This document shows positions 21,581-33,261 of a DNA stretch of 64,000 nt, piece after piece. A program made the position numbers and the translations under genes. Below the pieces are notes generated by a model. That model worked only from the letters and a program-made list of their open reading frames with translations. It did no database searches and was not told the DNA's origin. This stretch comes from Cheiracanthium punctorium. Taxonomy: Eukaryota > Arthropoda > Arachnida > Araneae > Cheiracanthiidae. Each line of letters begins with the position of its first letter. Position 1 is the first letter of the stretch. Location: assembly GCA_038373885.1 (NCBI GenBank), contig JAWZYV010018266.1, positions 425,001 to 489,000 of the forward strand, in the 5' to 3' direction.

Positions 21581-24375
21581 AAAATCTCACCTGGTTTTTA
21601 AGAGCAATATTTCATCCAAGTCAGTACGTTAAGATGCAAAATTATTACAATTACAATTAGCGATTAATAACATGCCCAACTTGCTGAGTCTGTGCAAAAT
21701 GAAAGAGAAAAAAAAAATAAATCCAGCAAATATACAATAGTAACATAAATTCAGTAATATAATAAATATTACACGGATAGAAAAATTAAAATTTAACTAA
21801 AAGCTGCATCCCGTACAGAAGATACTGTGGTATGTATACCGGAATAGCAGTGCAGCATGTACTGACGTAACACATCACAGTTGCCTGCCTTAACAACGGC
21901 AAGTGGCATAGTCATATACACTGTTCTCTATGTCGGTGCTCCATTTAGTTTTGATTTCAAAATCATGCATGGATTCAGTAAGTAGTGTAAAAGAAGCAAT
22001 TAAGCGTAACATGATTAAAAGTTTGGATAGTGAAATCATGCGCTTATCTCAAAATAAGGATTGTACAGTTACAGCTAAGAAATTGAAAGGGATTCTGTAT
22101 ATACACTAGACAAGGAAATATCACTGTACACGTATACTGCACGTGTGACTGCTATTTATAGACAAGAAATACAGGGGGTGAGGCATCAGTTCCGGATGCG
22201 GCCTTTCCCGGAGTCATCCTAATTTAAATTATTTATAGCACTCAGGTATCATAAAAAAGCGAATACAACAGATTTTTGCTGCATTTCGTGGCATCACAAT
22301 AGTCATTGAAACATAGTTATTGAAACATATTACATCTGAGTGTTTATTTTTAATGTATTTTTTATTTATTTTTTTTTTTTTTCACAATGCATTCCTTTTT
22401 GGTGACATTTTGGCAGTAAACATGAAGATTGAAAGGATAAAAATTTTTTTTTTTCCAATGTAAAAGAACAAACGAGTTTTCTTTTCCTTCTGGAAAGAGA
22501 AAACATGTGGATCATTCTTATCTTATTATCAAGAAAATTATTTTAACGAAATTCAGTTACCTAAACAAAAAAATAACCAGAAATGTGAAGAAAATTCAAA
22601 TTTTTATGTATTGTTTTGAATTTACTTAAAAATCAAAATTTAATACGAAGAGCCATCTATTATGTTTACACTGATTTTAAAAATAAAATTCGTAATCGGT
22701 TTCGTGAATAAAAAAATATATAATTTTAAGAATAATTACAAAATATACTTTAGATTCTATGACATATATTTTATCGCTAACGAAGCAAAACGAATTTTCA
22801 AAAGTTAGCCACCTATACCTTTCATTCCTAGGTAAAACCAAAATGAATCACATTTTTGTTTGTTTAAATGACTGAACTCAATTCCGCTCTTTTCGCTTCC
22901 CCTGTGATGCATCAAGGATGTCATATACGGGACACGGCTTCCTCTTGGATGGTTTTGGGAGACTTATCTCTGTTTATCAGACTCCTAACTGTTTTTTCTC
23001 TTGTTCTTTGATATTACTTCTACTCGGGAAATAATGTCAGATAAATCGACAAAGTTCTGTTACAGATGCTTAGCGACGAAAGTACTAAAAACAACAAAAA
23101 AAAAGTTTTGTTTTTCCTTGGCTAAATGTGTACCTGAATAGCCATAATTACCTAACATCACTCAGTTGTTATGGACTTAAGTAAAACGTAGCCTTAAATA
23201 GCCGGTTTCAAAAAAACTATGGATTTTGTTTTGTAGATATTATACAAAATGTAAAATGTTTCTATTAGCTTTTAAATTATTGTTTTAAGATTAAAAATTG
23301 AATGTGCAAATGGAGAATTTGCCCTTTTATGAAAAATAGGAAACAGAGTATCGTACAGCAGTTTTCGTGTATAAGTTTTTGGGCATAAAATCTTTAGATA
23401 TTTCGTAAAACCCTACATGCGTAAAAAATAAACTAATATTGCAAAACCCACTCATCGAAATGTAATCAAAGTTCATTTTGGAGGAGAGTCAGAAGTACGC
23501 TAATTTTCATAAAAAATATTTATGTTTTATGACATTTTAATTTATTTAATGGAAAAACGCAATTCATAAAGAGTTATCTCTAGAATAATGCATTTAAATG
23601 TTTTCAAACTAAGTACAATGCAATAAATTCGATATTTTATGTATAATGGATTTTCTTTTAGGATTACAAGTTTCTTCCTGCAATTTTAGAGAGGTCTTTT
23701 TTCAGTACTCTACCAATCAGACGGTAATATGTGTCAATTAAAATTCGAAATTGGTTAATGGTGATTTGAAATCTTAAGTGAAAATATGAATTTACTGTTG
23801 AGCTTTGAATACTACAGTTCTGGCTTAATAGATAGAGAAACCACAAAAGCAAAAACAAAAAGCATGAAATAACACAGAAAACTTTTTTTATTTTCTTTGC
23901 ACGTATTATGTAACTAAAAACCTCCTTTTGGCTCTTCTTTTCCTACTGTACAATATAAATATGATCAGTGATAGCTTTTCAACATAATCACATCCAATAT
24001 TGACGTGTTTTTTATTTTTCTTTTGCTTAGGTAGACAAAACAATAAATATCAAATTTTTGGTTTTCCAAATTAAGAAAATAGGAATTTGAATTCTAATCT
24101 CCTTTATTTATAACTCTCCCACCCCCGAAAAAAAAACAAAAAAAAAACAATTGTAGATCAAAAAGTTACTGACAAATGACGTTTATGTGTAACATGAAGA
24201 GAATTTTCGAACAAGAAAAAGCCCAATCTCTGATTACTTTTTTTTTAACAAACTTTACTTTTTTTTTTGAAAGTTTTTTAAAACTTTTTTAAATTGATTT
24301 TTTAAGTTTTCACGAACATTCGTCACATAGTTCGTGTATTAAACTTTAAAAAGAACAAATAATTATATATACTTT
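21581..24375. other. AT-rich stretch, possible small coding piece at 21967
   Basis: Mostly featureless. A short plus frame from ATG 21967 (MDSVSSVKEAIKRNM..., about 47 codons to a stop near 22110) has a lysine-rich, helical look. It is followed by a GC-richer patch at 22150-22205. It could be the first exon of a decayed element protein, but I recognise no family. Confidence 0.3.
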
Positions 24376-24417
24376 CACACACACACACACACTCACACAC
24401 ACACTCACACACACACT

Positions 24418-24514
<97 letters not shown>
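24376..24514. repeat. long (CA)n/(TA)n microsatellite
   Basis: About 125 nt of CA dinucleotides with a few interruptions at the left, changing to TA at about 24500. Long apparent proteins on both strands here are dipeptide translations of the repeat and not genes. Confidence 0.97.
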
Positions 24515-24585
24515 GTGTGTGTGTATGAGAGTATGAGTCTCTATATGTGTATGAGTGTATATAGGTATAGATATAGATACATATA

Positions 24586-24982
24586 CAGGGTGATTTGCTA
24601 CCAGACTGACGAACTTGCAGGAGGTGTAGGGGGTACAGAGAAGGCTCAGAATCACATAGCAATGCGGGGTCGGAAACGTCGTCTTCATGTACCTGTTAAT
24701 AATCACTTTAGAAGAAGTGTTCAAATGATAGTAAACCTTCCGACCATGGTTTTTCAAAAAAGAATCCCTCTTTCACCGATTGCACTTGAAAAGATTTGTT
24801 ATTTCAGAATTGTTTCTTTCATTACATGTATGGAATTGTCTGAAGAATGCCATTGTTTATGAAACTTGATTAAGAAATTAGACGCGCACTTCAAAACTTC
24901 TTCCAAAGTGATTATTAACAGACATGTGAATCGACGTTTCCAACCTCGCATTGCTATGTGATTCTGAACCGTCTTTATACTT

Positions 24983-24985
<3 letters not shown>
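24586..24985. mobile_element. fold-back repeat family, copy 1
   Basis: The left end begins CAGGGTGATTTGCTACCAGA, next to TA-rich DNA. The phrase AGAATCACATAGCAATGCGG through TAATAATCACTTTAGAAGAA (about 24635-24718) reappears inverted at about 24886-24980 with scattered changes, so the element folds back with arms near 90 bp and a short middle. The right side lacks the outermost 40 bp or so and runs straight into a TA microsatellite. Related copies lie at 27885-28265, 28337-28448 and 41577-41940. Confidence 0.75.
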
Positions 24986-25028
<43 letters not shown>

Positions 25029-25050
25029 AAGAGATAGATAGATATGTATA
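24986..25050. repeat. (TA)n microsatellite
   Basis: About 36 nt of pure TA followed by AGATAGATAG-type repeats. It abuts the right end of the fold-back element. Confidence 0.95.
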
Positions 25051-27884
25051 TATAAACTCTTTTTTTCATGAATAAGATCAAAGAGGCCTCAGAACTTTCT
25101 TGACATGATGTATATTATCATCGTCTGTCTGCCGAGAAATCTATAAGTTTCAACTTTCTGGTCATTATAAAACGTTATGCGTACCAATTATTTAAAAATG
25201 AATTTTAAAGATTGCACAACTTTTGACGTTAGATATACAATGAAAAACTACAGTAATTTCAGATAGCTATATCTGAAAACATTTGTTTTCATTATCAAAT
25301 AAATATGTTATAAAAATAAGCTGATTTTCTTCTGTTGTTGTTTCTTTTTGTTTAACACTAGATCGAACAAAAATTACTCTAATAGTAAGCTTTCAATATT
25401 TTCCACAGCATTAGATTTTCGAAATTCCGTTATGTGATGTTCAAAATAAACATTTATCTGATCCCGAAGATAAATATCTGGATGTAGTTGCAGAACGTTT
25501 TTCAAAAAGTCTAGAATTACGTATTTTCTGATCATATTTTATATTAACGAAGACTTCATTTTTGTATTGATCGCTTAGGCGTTATTTCAAAAAAGAAATT
25601 CTTCAATCTGAGTTGTTGTTTCTGTTTTGAAAAATGAAAGATTTAACTATTTCTTCTAGAAAACATATTTAAGTTATTAATACTCAGATTTATAAATGAA
25701 ATAATCCATCGACGTTTAAAATTTAACGGTTTTTTTATTGGCACTTTCTTGAAATCTGCATTCAATCAAGGTATTTAAAACTCTTTTCGATATATTTAAA
25801 TACATTCCTTAAAATTATATTTCATCATACATTGATTTCCAAATCGAATTTACTACATTACTTAATATAATATTATTAATATATTTGTTAACAAAACGTT
25901 AAATTATAGCAAAACATCAAATTTTAAAATATTTCATCCAAAGTTTTTTGCGTACATTTATGGTTCCTTAAAAAAGTTATTATTTCATTAACTTTACTTT
26001 TTCTAGTCTAAAATGTGCTTAAATATCTAACTGTTTTCTGTGATCCCTAAGTGAGAAGCTATCGTACAACTCTGGTGCTAGGGAAGAATTATGTTCGCAA
26101 TCTCCGATTGGTGTTACACGTGTACAAAAGCAGTGCGTAATCCCGTAATGAGATGACTTTTATTACTTCAATTTTCTTTACCTCATTGGAAGAATGGAAG
26201 CTTTATTGATAACTAACTGCTCAGGAATAGTTCAATTGTTTCACTTTCAAACGTCCAGCTAGTAAGCAACATATACGACACGCTCATCTTTCAAACCAGC
26301 AGAAATGCATCATCAGGGCCATTGCTAAGGCTTTTTTAGGGGGAAGGGGGGATGTCGATAAACTCCCAAGTCAAATATCGGCTTTTACCAACTTTTTACT
26401 TTTGCCAGCTGGATTTGCGTATTTTTTTTCCAGGAGTAGCGAAAATAGAAAGTAAGTTACAATTTTGTTAATTTTGAAAAATCCACATAATAGTCTGGAG
26501 TGGTAGCAAACACATGGAAGGTGAGCATTAAGTGTTGTCAAAATAAAAAATTGTAGTAAGTGAAAACCGGTGTTGCCACAAAATAAAAGTGTAACAGTGG
26601 AAAGAAGAGCATAAAGGTGTTGCCAAAAACTATATGTTAATATTATTAAACATATTAGTATCCAAGTATATTAATTAAATTAAAACTATATAGAATAATA
26701 ATGAATTTAAAATTATTATATACGTATATAGATAAAGTACTGAATTTAGTGTTCTGTTTTAATATAGTTATTTGCTTACTAATTTAAAAATATATAATAC
26801 ATTTCAGTTCAAATAAATTTAAATTATGAATACAAATCCAAGTTGCAAATAATAAAAACGTACTTGCAATTCCACTTAAATTATTATAGGCGAGAGAGCT
26901 GATATGTCCTGCGCTAACATTTTTAACTTTCTGCAGGTAGTGGTTTTGGAAAAGTGTTAATTTTATTTCAACAATATCTATGAGTATCATTTCGTTGATT
27001 AGCAGTTTATGTAAAAAAAAACAACTAAGAAATAATGTAAGAAATAATGTAAGTAGAAAAATTTTCTTTTATATTCATATAAATATCACTTCTTTTTTCT
27101 TTGATTTGAACACTTTGAAAAACAAAAACACTTTTATATATCTAAAAAAATGTTTCCTTCTTTGAAGCCTTATAAATGATTCAGTAGTTGAACTATGTTT
27201 GGGAACAAATGATTTATAAATATTTTAGTTAATATGACAAGATACAGTTCATCGTTTTTCCTGGAAAAAGTCTGATAACAATAATTTTTAATTGATTTCG
27301 CTAATTAATACAGAAAATATTGTTAAAGAAATCCTGATTACCATTTTCCCCCAAATAGCAAAAAAATTTGCTTCAGGATACTCTAAGCCCTTTCATACCT
27401 GACAATTAGTCAGTAATTAAGTTAATCGGTGTTTGTTCAACGAGTTCTTAATTATTGTACGTACATTCTTTGTGCTTTCAAAGGATAAAATTTACCTTGG
27501 TGAATAATTTCCCGAGTACTCTGATGGAAAATTACATAGAATATGTGGTAATTAGATATAGTTAAGGTGTTTTGTTTGTAGCATGCAGAAATGTAATGCA
27601 TGCGAAAAAATCAATGGAACACGTTAAAACAGACATCAGAGAAATTATGTGAATGCTGGATCCAAGTTACAGGTGATAAATTTATTTTTGCAGTTTTTCT
27701 ATGTAGTAAACAATTGCAAAAGGACGGATATAAGTATGCAATGGATCACAGCTAATTGCTGTGAAAACAGAACATGTCATTCGTTCATACACGCGCTTTT
27801 AAGAAAATGATAAACATGTATATTTTTAGGTGTTTCAAGATTATAGATCTGGATCGCAAGGGGTTGGTTAAGGAAACCAACATG
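25051..27884. other. AT-rich non-coding stretch
   Basis: No gene or repeat family recognised. Frames are short and AT-driven. A G-rich spot (AGGGGGAAGGGGGGATG) lies near 26338. Confidence 0.45.
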
Positions 27885-28265
27885 ATTCAGAATCACACAG
27901 GAATGCCAGTTTGGAAATGTTCTCTTCGATTACTAGTTAATAATCCCTTTTAAAGAAGTATATAAGTAATAATAAACTTTCCGACCATGCTTTATTGGGA
28001 ATAAACACATATTTTACAGTACGTACTTCCCAGCAAACACAGACAGGTTCTCTGAACGTCTATTAACGTTCAGACGACGTTTTCTGAACGTTAATAGACG
28101 TTCAGATAATCTGTGTGTGTTTGCTGGGTTGACTATAGAAACTTCTATTTAATTGTTCTATTTAATTAATATATTCTGTTTAATTTTATTGACGAAGTTC
28201 TTCGCGAAACTCCCATGGTTTATGGAACTCGATTAAGAAATTAAATAAACTCTTGAATGCTTCTT
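27885..28265. mobile_element. fold-back repeat family, copy 2, with nested insertion
   Basis: The left part (CAGAATCACACAGGAATGCC to CTTTCCGACCATGC) matches copy 1 at 24645-24748. The right part (ATGGTTTATGGAACTCGATT to CTTCTTATATA) matches copy 1 at 24850-24902. A 99-bp palindromic element (28029-28127) sits between the matching parts. The copy has diverged from copy 1 and ends in TA-rich DNA. Confidence 0.65.
28029..28127. mobile_element. 99-bp nested palindromic MITE
   Basis: The outer ends are CCCAGCAAACACAGA and its near-exact complement TCTGTGTGTGTTTGCTGGG. Inside, 28052-28073 and 28084-28105 are perfect 22-bp inverted copies, and each is itself built from CTGAACGT and ACGTTCAG halves. 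The element thus folds at two levels. There is no coding capacity. TT flanks both sides. Confidence 0.8.
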
Positions 28266-28336
28266 ATATATAAATATATATATAAATAAGAAGAGATATA
28301 TGTATGTATGTATGTATGTATGTATATATATATATA

Positions 28337-28448
28337 CAGGGTGATTCTCTACCAGACTGACAAACTTGCAGGGGGTATAGGGGGTACAGAAACGACACGG
28401 AATCACATACGAATGAAGGGTCGCTAATGCCGTAGCTGCTAATGAACT
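28337..28448 (+). repeat. fold-back repeat family, copy 3 (end fragment)
   Basis: Begins CAGGGTGATTCTCTACCAGA and continues through AATCACATACGAATGAAGGG, matching the left end of copy 1. It follows a (GTAT)n/TA tract and fades out before the Tc1 pseudogene, suggesting that the Tc1 element inserted here or deleted the rest. Confidence 0.7.
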
Positions 28449-28530
28449 ATGGTGCAAAGAGTTAGAGAAAATTTGTTGATTTACAACTTTTGTTAGCAGA
28501 TTCGTTAACAATAGGTAGCAGGGTCCCGCA

Positions 28531-29234
28531 ATGTCTTAGAGAAACTGTTTCCCCGATTGGTTAAGGTGGCGGGCGGTCATAAGAATGGAAATGGAGTTGT
28601 CGCAGGCTTATGCTCCTAGGCGTCTTAATGTGTCTCGCAGTGTGGTCGACCGTCTTTGGAATCAATATCAAACGTAAGCTTCTGTGTCCAGAAGACATGT
28701 TCTAGGCCGACCACGAGCTACAACACGCGCAGAATATCGTTTTATAGCTCTTTCGGCCCGGAAAAGAAGAAGCATTTCTGTGCCGCAACTTGTTGCAAAC
28801 CACACTGGAGCATCAGCAAGAAAAATATACGCTAGTACAGTGCGAAGGCTTCTTCACAATGCAGGTCTCTATGCAAGGTGACCACTGATTTCATTCTGAT
28901 GGATGATAATGCCTGACCTCACCGAGCTGTGCTTGTTGAGGATTATCTTGAGAGTCAAGGTTTGGAGCGAATGGAATGGCCAGCTCAATCTCCAGACCTC
29001 GATCCGATAGAAACGCTTTGGGACAAACTTGGCAGACAAGTGGCTACTACTCCTAGTCCTCCTGGAAGATCGTTGCTTGAGCTGGAACAAGGACTAATCC
29101 GTTCGTGCTCTTCGCTCCCTATTGAGGTATCCGAAAGCATGGCCGCCAGTGCATTAAAGTTAGGGGTGGACACATTCCTTATTAGAACTCATATTTGTAA
29201 TGTTTCTACCACATTTTCCCACAAAAAGCTTTGA
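28531..29234 (+). pseudogene. Tc1-family transposase pseudogene
   Basis: The ATG at 28531 opens a frame with the Tc1 paired-type DNA-binding region: RRLNVSRSVVDRLWNQYQ, then GRPRATTRAEYRFIALSARK and STVRRLLHNAGLYAR. In-frame stops occur at codon 3 (TAG, 28537) and codon 49 (TAA, 28675). At 28879 the N-terminal half stops, and the catalytic half resumes two phases over from about 28893. It reads ILMDDNA with the second catalytic aspartate, a TGA in place of arginine at 28914, then WPAQSPDLDPIETLWDKLG with the final glutamate. Roughly 130 residues holding the first aspartate (TDES region) are deleted. The product could not transpose. Confidence 0.9.
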
Positions 29235-29447
29235 TAAACTGTTTTCTCCAAAAGTGAATTTTTCTACCAAAAGTGTTCTTTTGCTTTTACACCACGTTTG
29301 TGTTGAATTTATGTAAATTTCTATGTCATACTCAATAAAGAACTATTTAGTGCTGAGTTAGTCCAAATTTGTTGCTTCTATGTTCATTCGTTTATATTCA
29401 TTCACTAAAAACAGGTTGTACCTTAACTTTTGGGGGGGGGCAGTGTA
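29235..29447. mobile_element. right end of the Tc1 element
   Basis: The pseudogene is followed by about 210 bp of non-coding tail that ends GGGGGGGCAGTG at 29445 and then TA at 29446-29447. Read from outside inward this is TACACTGCCCCCCC, the usual CA(C/G)TG-type Tc1 end at a TA target. I could not find a matching left end before 28531. Confidence 0.6.
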
Positions 29448-30643
29448 TTAAAAAACATGCATATTTACAACTTGGTTGCATTTATACTGGAGACAGAATT
29501 ATTTATAATTAATCTAAATAGAACACCTTTCATGTATTTATGAAACCACTGCAAATGTTCTCTACAGCAAGACTCAATGTGAGCGTGTCCTCAATGAGTC
29601 ACAGCAATGTCCTCTGGAGCGTTATAATGATTCATAGTTTCTTTTTTCACAGTTCCGATCCCGGTTGTAGTAAGGGTTCCCTGCGCAGATAATCTAGAGC
29701 AGTGGTAGGATAAGCCTTTCACCGTGCCATGCATTAAAGCATTTTCTTTAAACATTAAAACTTGCTAGAACAAGAAGGAAACTTTCTAAGCATGAAATGA
29801 GTGTTTCTTTTTCTTTGTCTTTTTTTTAACGTATTAATTAAATGTTTGTAACATCAACCACAAACTTCTGCAAAGAATAATTTCTGCTATTATGAAGCTC
29901 CAAACTAAAGTTTTTTTATTTTAAACTATTGTTTAATATTAGTTGTCAGCTAAGAAAATTTCAGGTAAGGCTAAAAGCAACCATATGTAGTATGGAATCC
30001 ATTCCTTTTATCTTGAAATTGGAGCTATGTTACTATCAGATCAGCGTACAGTAGGACTATTGGCAGCCTACCTCTCAAGGTAGACTTTGGTAGACAGGGT
30101 AGGTATATGCAGGAATAGTCTTTGGCGTTTACGCATCATACAGAAAATGGCTACTGACGTAAAAACAAAATCAACCAAATGCATTAAGGCAGGTAATTTA
30201 AGCATATGTATATTATTTCCATGGTTTTAAAATATTTTCAATGTCAGTGTTTTTTTTCACATTAATTAACTATTTTTTTCATATATTATTAACTTTTGCA
30301 GAGAATAATTTCTATTATTATGAAGCTTAAAACAAAAGGTTTGGGATTTAAATCCTTATTTAATGCTAGTGGTCCGGTAAAAAAAAATTCAAGTAAGGCT
30401 AAAGTCGATGTTTTGATGACCACATTGTGGAATACAATGTGAAATTTCATAAGGGGTCTAAAGGGACGTCGTTATGTATAAAAAAGTGTATGCGTGTAAT
30501 CTTTACACGCGGTTGAAGTAAAACTTCTTTGACATTTACGACACTTATCACTGAAATGAAAACTTTAAAATAAATATCATATTATAATTTAATTATTTAT
30601 TATTCATGTACTTTACAAAGAATATATAAATGTTATATTTATA
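29448..30643. other. non-coding stretch with a diverged direct repeat
   Basis: About 29820-30005 and 30245-30445 are diverged direct copies spaced about 425 bp apart. Both hold TTCTGC/TTTTGCA followed by (A/G)GAATAATTTCT and ATTATGAAGCT, then TTTAATNNTAGT and CAAGTAAGGCTAAA. I see no coding sequence. Confidence 0.5.
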
Positions 30644-30940
30644 TTATTCGTTGAAAATAGATACTTCAATATCATCATAATTTTTTATGTATGAAATTAT
30701 AGGTTTGTGGTAACTATAATGTGAAACATAAATTTTACTCTCAAAATTTGCTAATTTTCTTGAAAATACAGCATCTATCGTTGTACCGAAACGCGTTGTT
30801 GATTGAAGTTGAAAGTATTCATAGTTAGATCAAATTTTTCTTTTAAATAATCAACTAACGGCTGAGATTCTTGAGAGCGAAAATTATTATTAAAATCTCC
30901 AGTAAGAATCATTGGTAATTCATGATAATTACTTAGAATC
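30644..30940 (-). pseudogene. Helentron-type C-terminal endonuclease remnant
   Basis: On the minus strand an open frame reads LSNYHELPMILTGDFNNNF, then LVDYLKEKFDLTMNT. After a one-base shift near 30803 it continues STTRFGTTIDAVFSRKLANF and KIYVSHYSYHKPIISY to a TAA at 30644-30646. The order GDFN, then TTIDAVF, then SYHKP matches the exonuclease-endonuclease-phosphatase fold: metal-binding Asp, the S/T-x-ID box, and the catalytic His near the C-terminus. From memory this text resembles the endonuclease domain at the end of PIF1-helicase proteins in Helentron-type Helitrons of arthropods. The helicase that should precede it is missing; a tandem array replaces it. Confidence 0.65.
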
Positions 30941-31430
30941 CAGGAAGTGTCCAGGTTCTAGTATTATTCTTAAACTGTTTTCTTATATCATTGTTCCGTC
31001 TGGAGGTTGGGTTTGAATAGGGAGTATAACCATAGTTTAGTATTATACTTTAACTGTGTTCTTTAACTGATGTTTTCCTCAGTTAGTTGGGTTCAAATGG
31101 CAGGTAGTGTAATTTTTTTTGTGTGTTTTTCTATCACAGTATTCTTAAGCGTTGATTTCGTCTGCTGGTAGTTTTCGAATTATTATTCTGTATCCGTGTT
31201 TTTAAACTGCAGGTTCTGTCTATCTTTTGGGATTGATTGCAGCCAGGGTCCGTTTTTTTTGTGGTGTTCCATCCCCGTCTTAAACCGTTGCTTGCTCCGT
31301 CTTGAAAATGGGTTAGAATCCACGGAGTGTCCATTTGTTATTCTTTTATTTTGTTATTAAACCATTTGCTGCCAGTGTTTGTTTCTTTGTGGTGTTACAT
31401 ACCCGTATTCTTAAATCGTTGTATATATAT
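30933..31430. repeat. degenerate ~80-bp tandem array
   Basis: Units share phrases like TTAGAATCCANGNAGTGTCC, ATTCTTAAACNGTT and CCGTCTGNNGGTTGGG. Copies can be seen starting near 30933, 31010, 31090, 31225 and 31315, with heavy divergence between them. The array abuts the endonuclease remnant and ends in a TA/ATC-type microsatellite at 31425-31505. Confidence 0.5.
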
Positions 31431-32771
31431 CATTATAAATATATATATCATTATTATATATAAATATATATATATATCATTCCACTATATATATCATTAT
31501 AAATATTGCGTTCACACAAACTACATTCTTCTAAATTTACTAACATTTCTTAAAATACAGCTTTTGGGCAAAATAACAAGAGACATGACATATATAATAT
31601 TTGGGAGTTTAATGGCCTAACGGCCAATGTAACTGGCATTTGAAAAATAATAATATCACTTCGCTTCGTAACTATTGCCTATAATCTTTACGAAATAGTA
31701 TTCTAACACATCTGAAGCCAGTAATTACTATATATCACGTTCTTAAGTTTATGTATTTAATTTTTTGAAGTTCTGCTAATTCAACGATCTCCATTTACTT
31801 CACCTCGATGGAAATATAAACAATCTGAGATGCGCAGTTACCCAGTGCAGTGTGCGTAGCGCCACCTGTTTGCAACTACGGCGTTATCCAACTTTCTAAG
31901 AAAAAATGAATGAATTTGCGAATATCAAATTTATCGAATGTCCAATCGAATGCATAATTTTTAGTGTTACAAGTCATATTAACTTAAAAATTTAGAATAT
32001 TTGTGATGAAATGAAGTAATCAGAAATTTTTCTTTTGAGAGATAATTTTAGTAGCTATTATGATTACATAAAAGGAAGTTTTGGGGGCCCCTAAAAATCG
32101 GGGACTTTGGGCACGTGTCCCGAATGTCCCGCCGTAAATCAGTCCCTGACTGTTCCGGTTCGATTGCCGTATTATGTCGGATGTACCTTCAAAACGCTTA
32201 TTGATATATAAATAAAGATTGATGTTTTAAAGATACGGCTCTTGACTGTTTTTATCTAGCAGGTTCGGCATATTTTTACACGATGAATTCGGGAAAGGCA
32301 AAAGCAGGTCGAAAAGGTAGATTTTTCAGAGGTTCTTCTTTTTCGGAGCGCGCATGTCACTTCCTTTACAGAGCGTTACTTCCGTCAAAAAAGAAATCTG
32401 AGCTACTCCCTAGTCGCCACTAAAGAAATTTTACTTCAAAAACTGCAATATTGTTGCATGCGCCATTAACTATATGTTTTAGACAAGCAGTTTAATGTGA
32501 ATAATTCTTTGATTCGTATTAATTTTACACCCTTTTAAAGTTTGTCTTTTGAACGAAAACAGCAAGAGATCTTTATTATTTCAAAAATTCAACTTAGTTC
32601 TATAAAGAAAAATTAATTTTTAAATTGTGATGTTTCATTTAATTTATAATGCTGCTGATATCAGATCAATTAGATGTCAGAGAAAATGCAGGATCCTTTC
32701 AGATACACATAAATAAATGGAAATCGAAAGTGACTTTTAAAAGTTTTTGAAAATTCTTCGAAAAAGCTAAC
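31431..32771. other. AT-rich non-coding stretch
   Basis: It opens with ATATAT-ATCATT repeats to about 31505. A short plus frame at 32283-32420 (MNSGKGKAGRKGRFFRG..., 45 codons) has a basic start, but no family is recognised. A GC-richer phrase near 32085-32160 (CCCGAATGTCCCGCC) looks like old repeat DNA. Confidence 0.35.
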
Positions 32772-32918
32772 TCGGAAAATATCTAAGAAAAAAGGGAAAA
32801 GACAGCGACACCGGAAACAGTGACATGATATCCCTGCATGACTCTTCAGAGGAAGAGAAGTTTTGTTTTAAAATTGGACCGAATCAGAGTTTCTCGAATT
32901 GTGCTCGTCGTAAAAAAT
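32772..32918 (+). pseudogene. coding-like fragment, possibly a pogo/CENP-B-like protein tail
   Basis: A 49-codon open frame reads LRKKGKDSDTGNSDMISLHD then SSEEEKFCFKIGPNQSF. A basic stretch followed by an acidic serine tract (DSDTGNSDMISLHDSSEEE) is the style of C-terminal tails of pogo/Tigger-type transposase proteins. There is no catalytic residue to confirm this. A second coding-like piece at 33139-33261 (DGSYIDLWENETILKL..., 40 codons) lies downstream and might belong to the same decayed protein. Confidence 0.3.
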
Positions 32919-33261
32919 AGCCTCTTAATCGAAAATCTTGAAAAAAAAATGCTCATCCTTGACCCTCAAAATTCTCACAAGAGAAAGTTTAAGCATAATC
33001 ATTTCGTATTAAACTTATTGTTAGACAGCAAACTCCCAAATTTTTGTTGGAGAGATTATTTCGTTATATAAAAAAATCCGTGTTAAATTTTTGAAAAGAA
33101 ATGTATGCCTAAAAAAAAAAAAATAAAAAAAAAAAACCCAGATGGATCTTATATTGACTTGTGGGAAAATGAAACTATTTTAAAACTGTCAGATAATGAC
33201 TTTTTCACTAAAATAAGGGCATCTTGCGTTACTTTCCCAATAATATTACAGGATATTGTAT

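Noticed and set aside
24323..24757. 144-codon frame rich in Cys and Val on the minus strand
   Set aside because: It is the translation of the (CA)n/(TA)n microsatellite; dipeptide runs carry no gene signal.
30933..31430. CRISPR-like array
   Set aside because: Units are long, degenerate and contiguous without unique spacers, in a eukaryotic genome; a decayed minisatellite fits.
32283..32420. Histone H2A-like start (SGKGKAGRKGR)
   Set aside because: The basic start is similar to H2A tails, but the histone fold sequence that should follow is absent.
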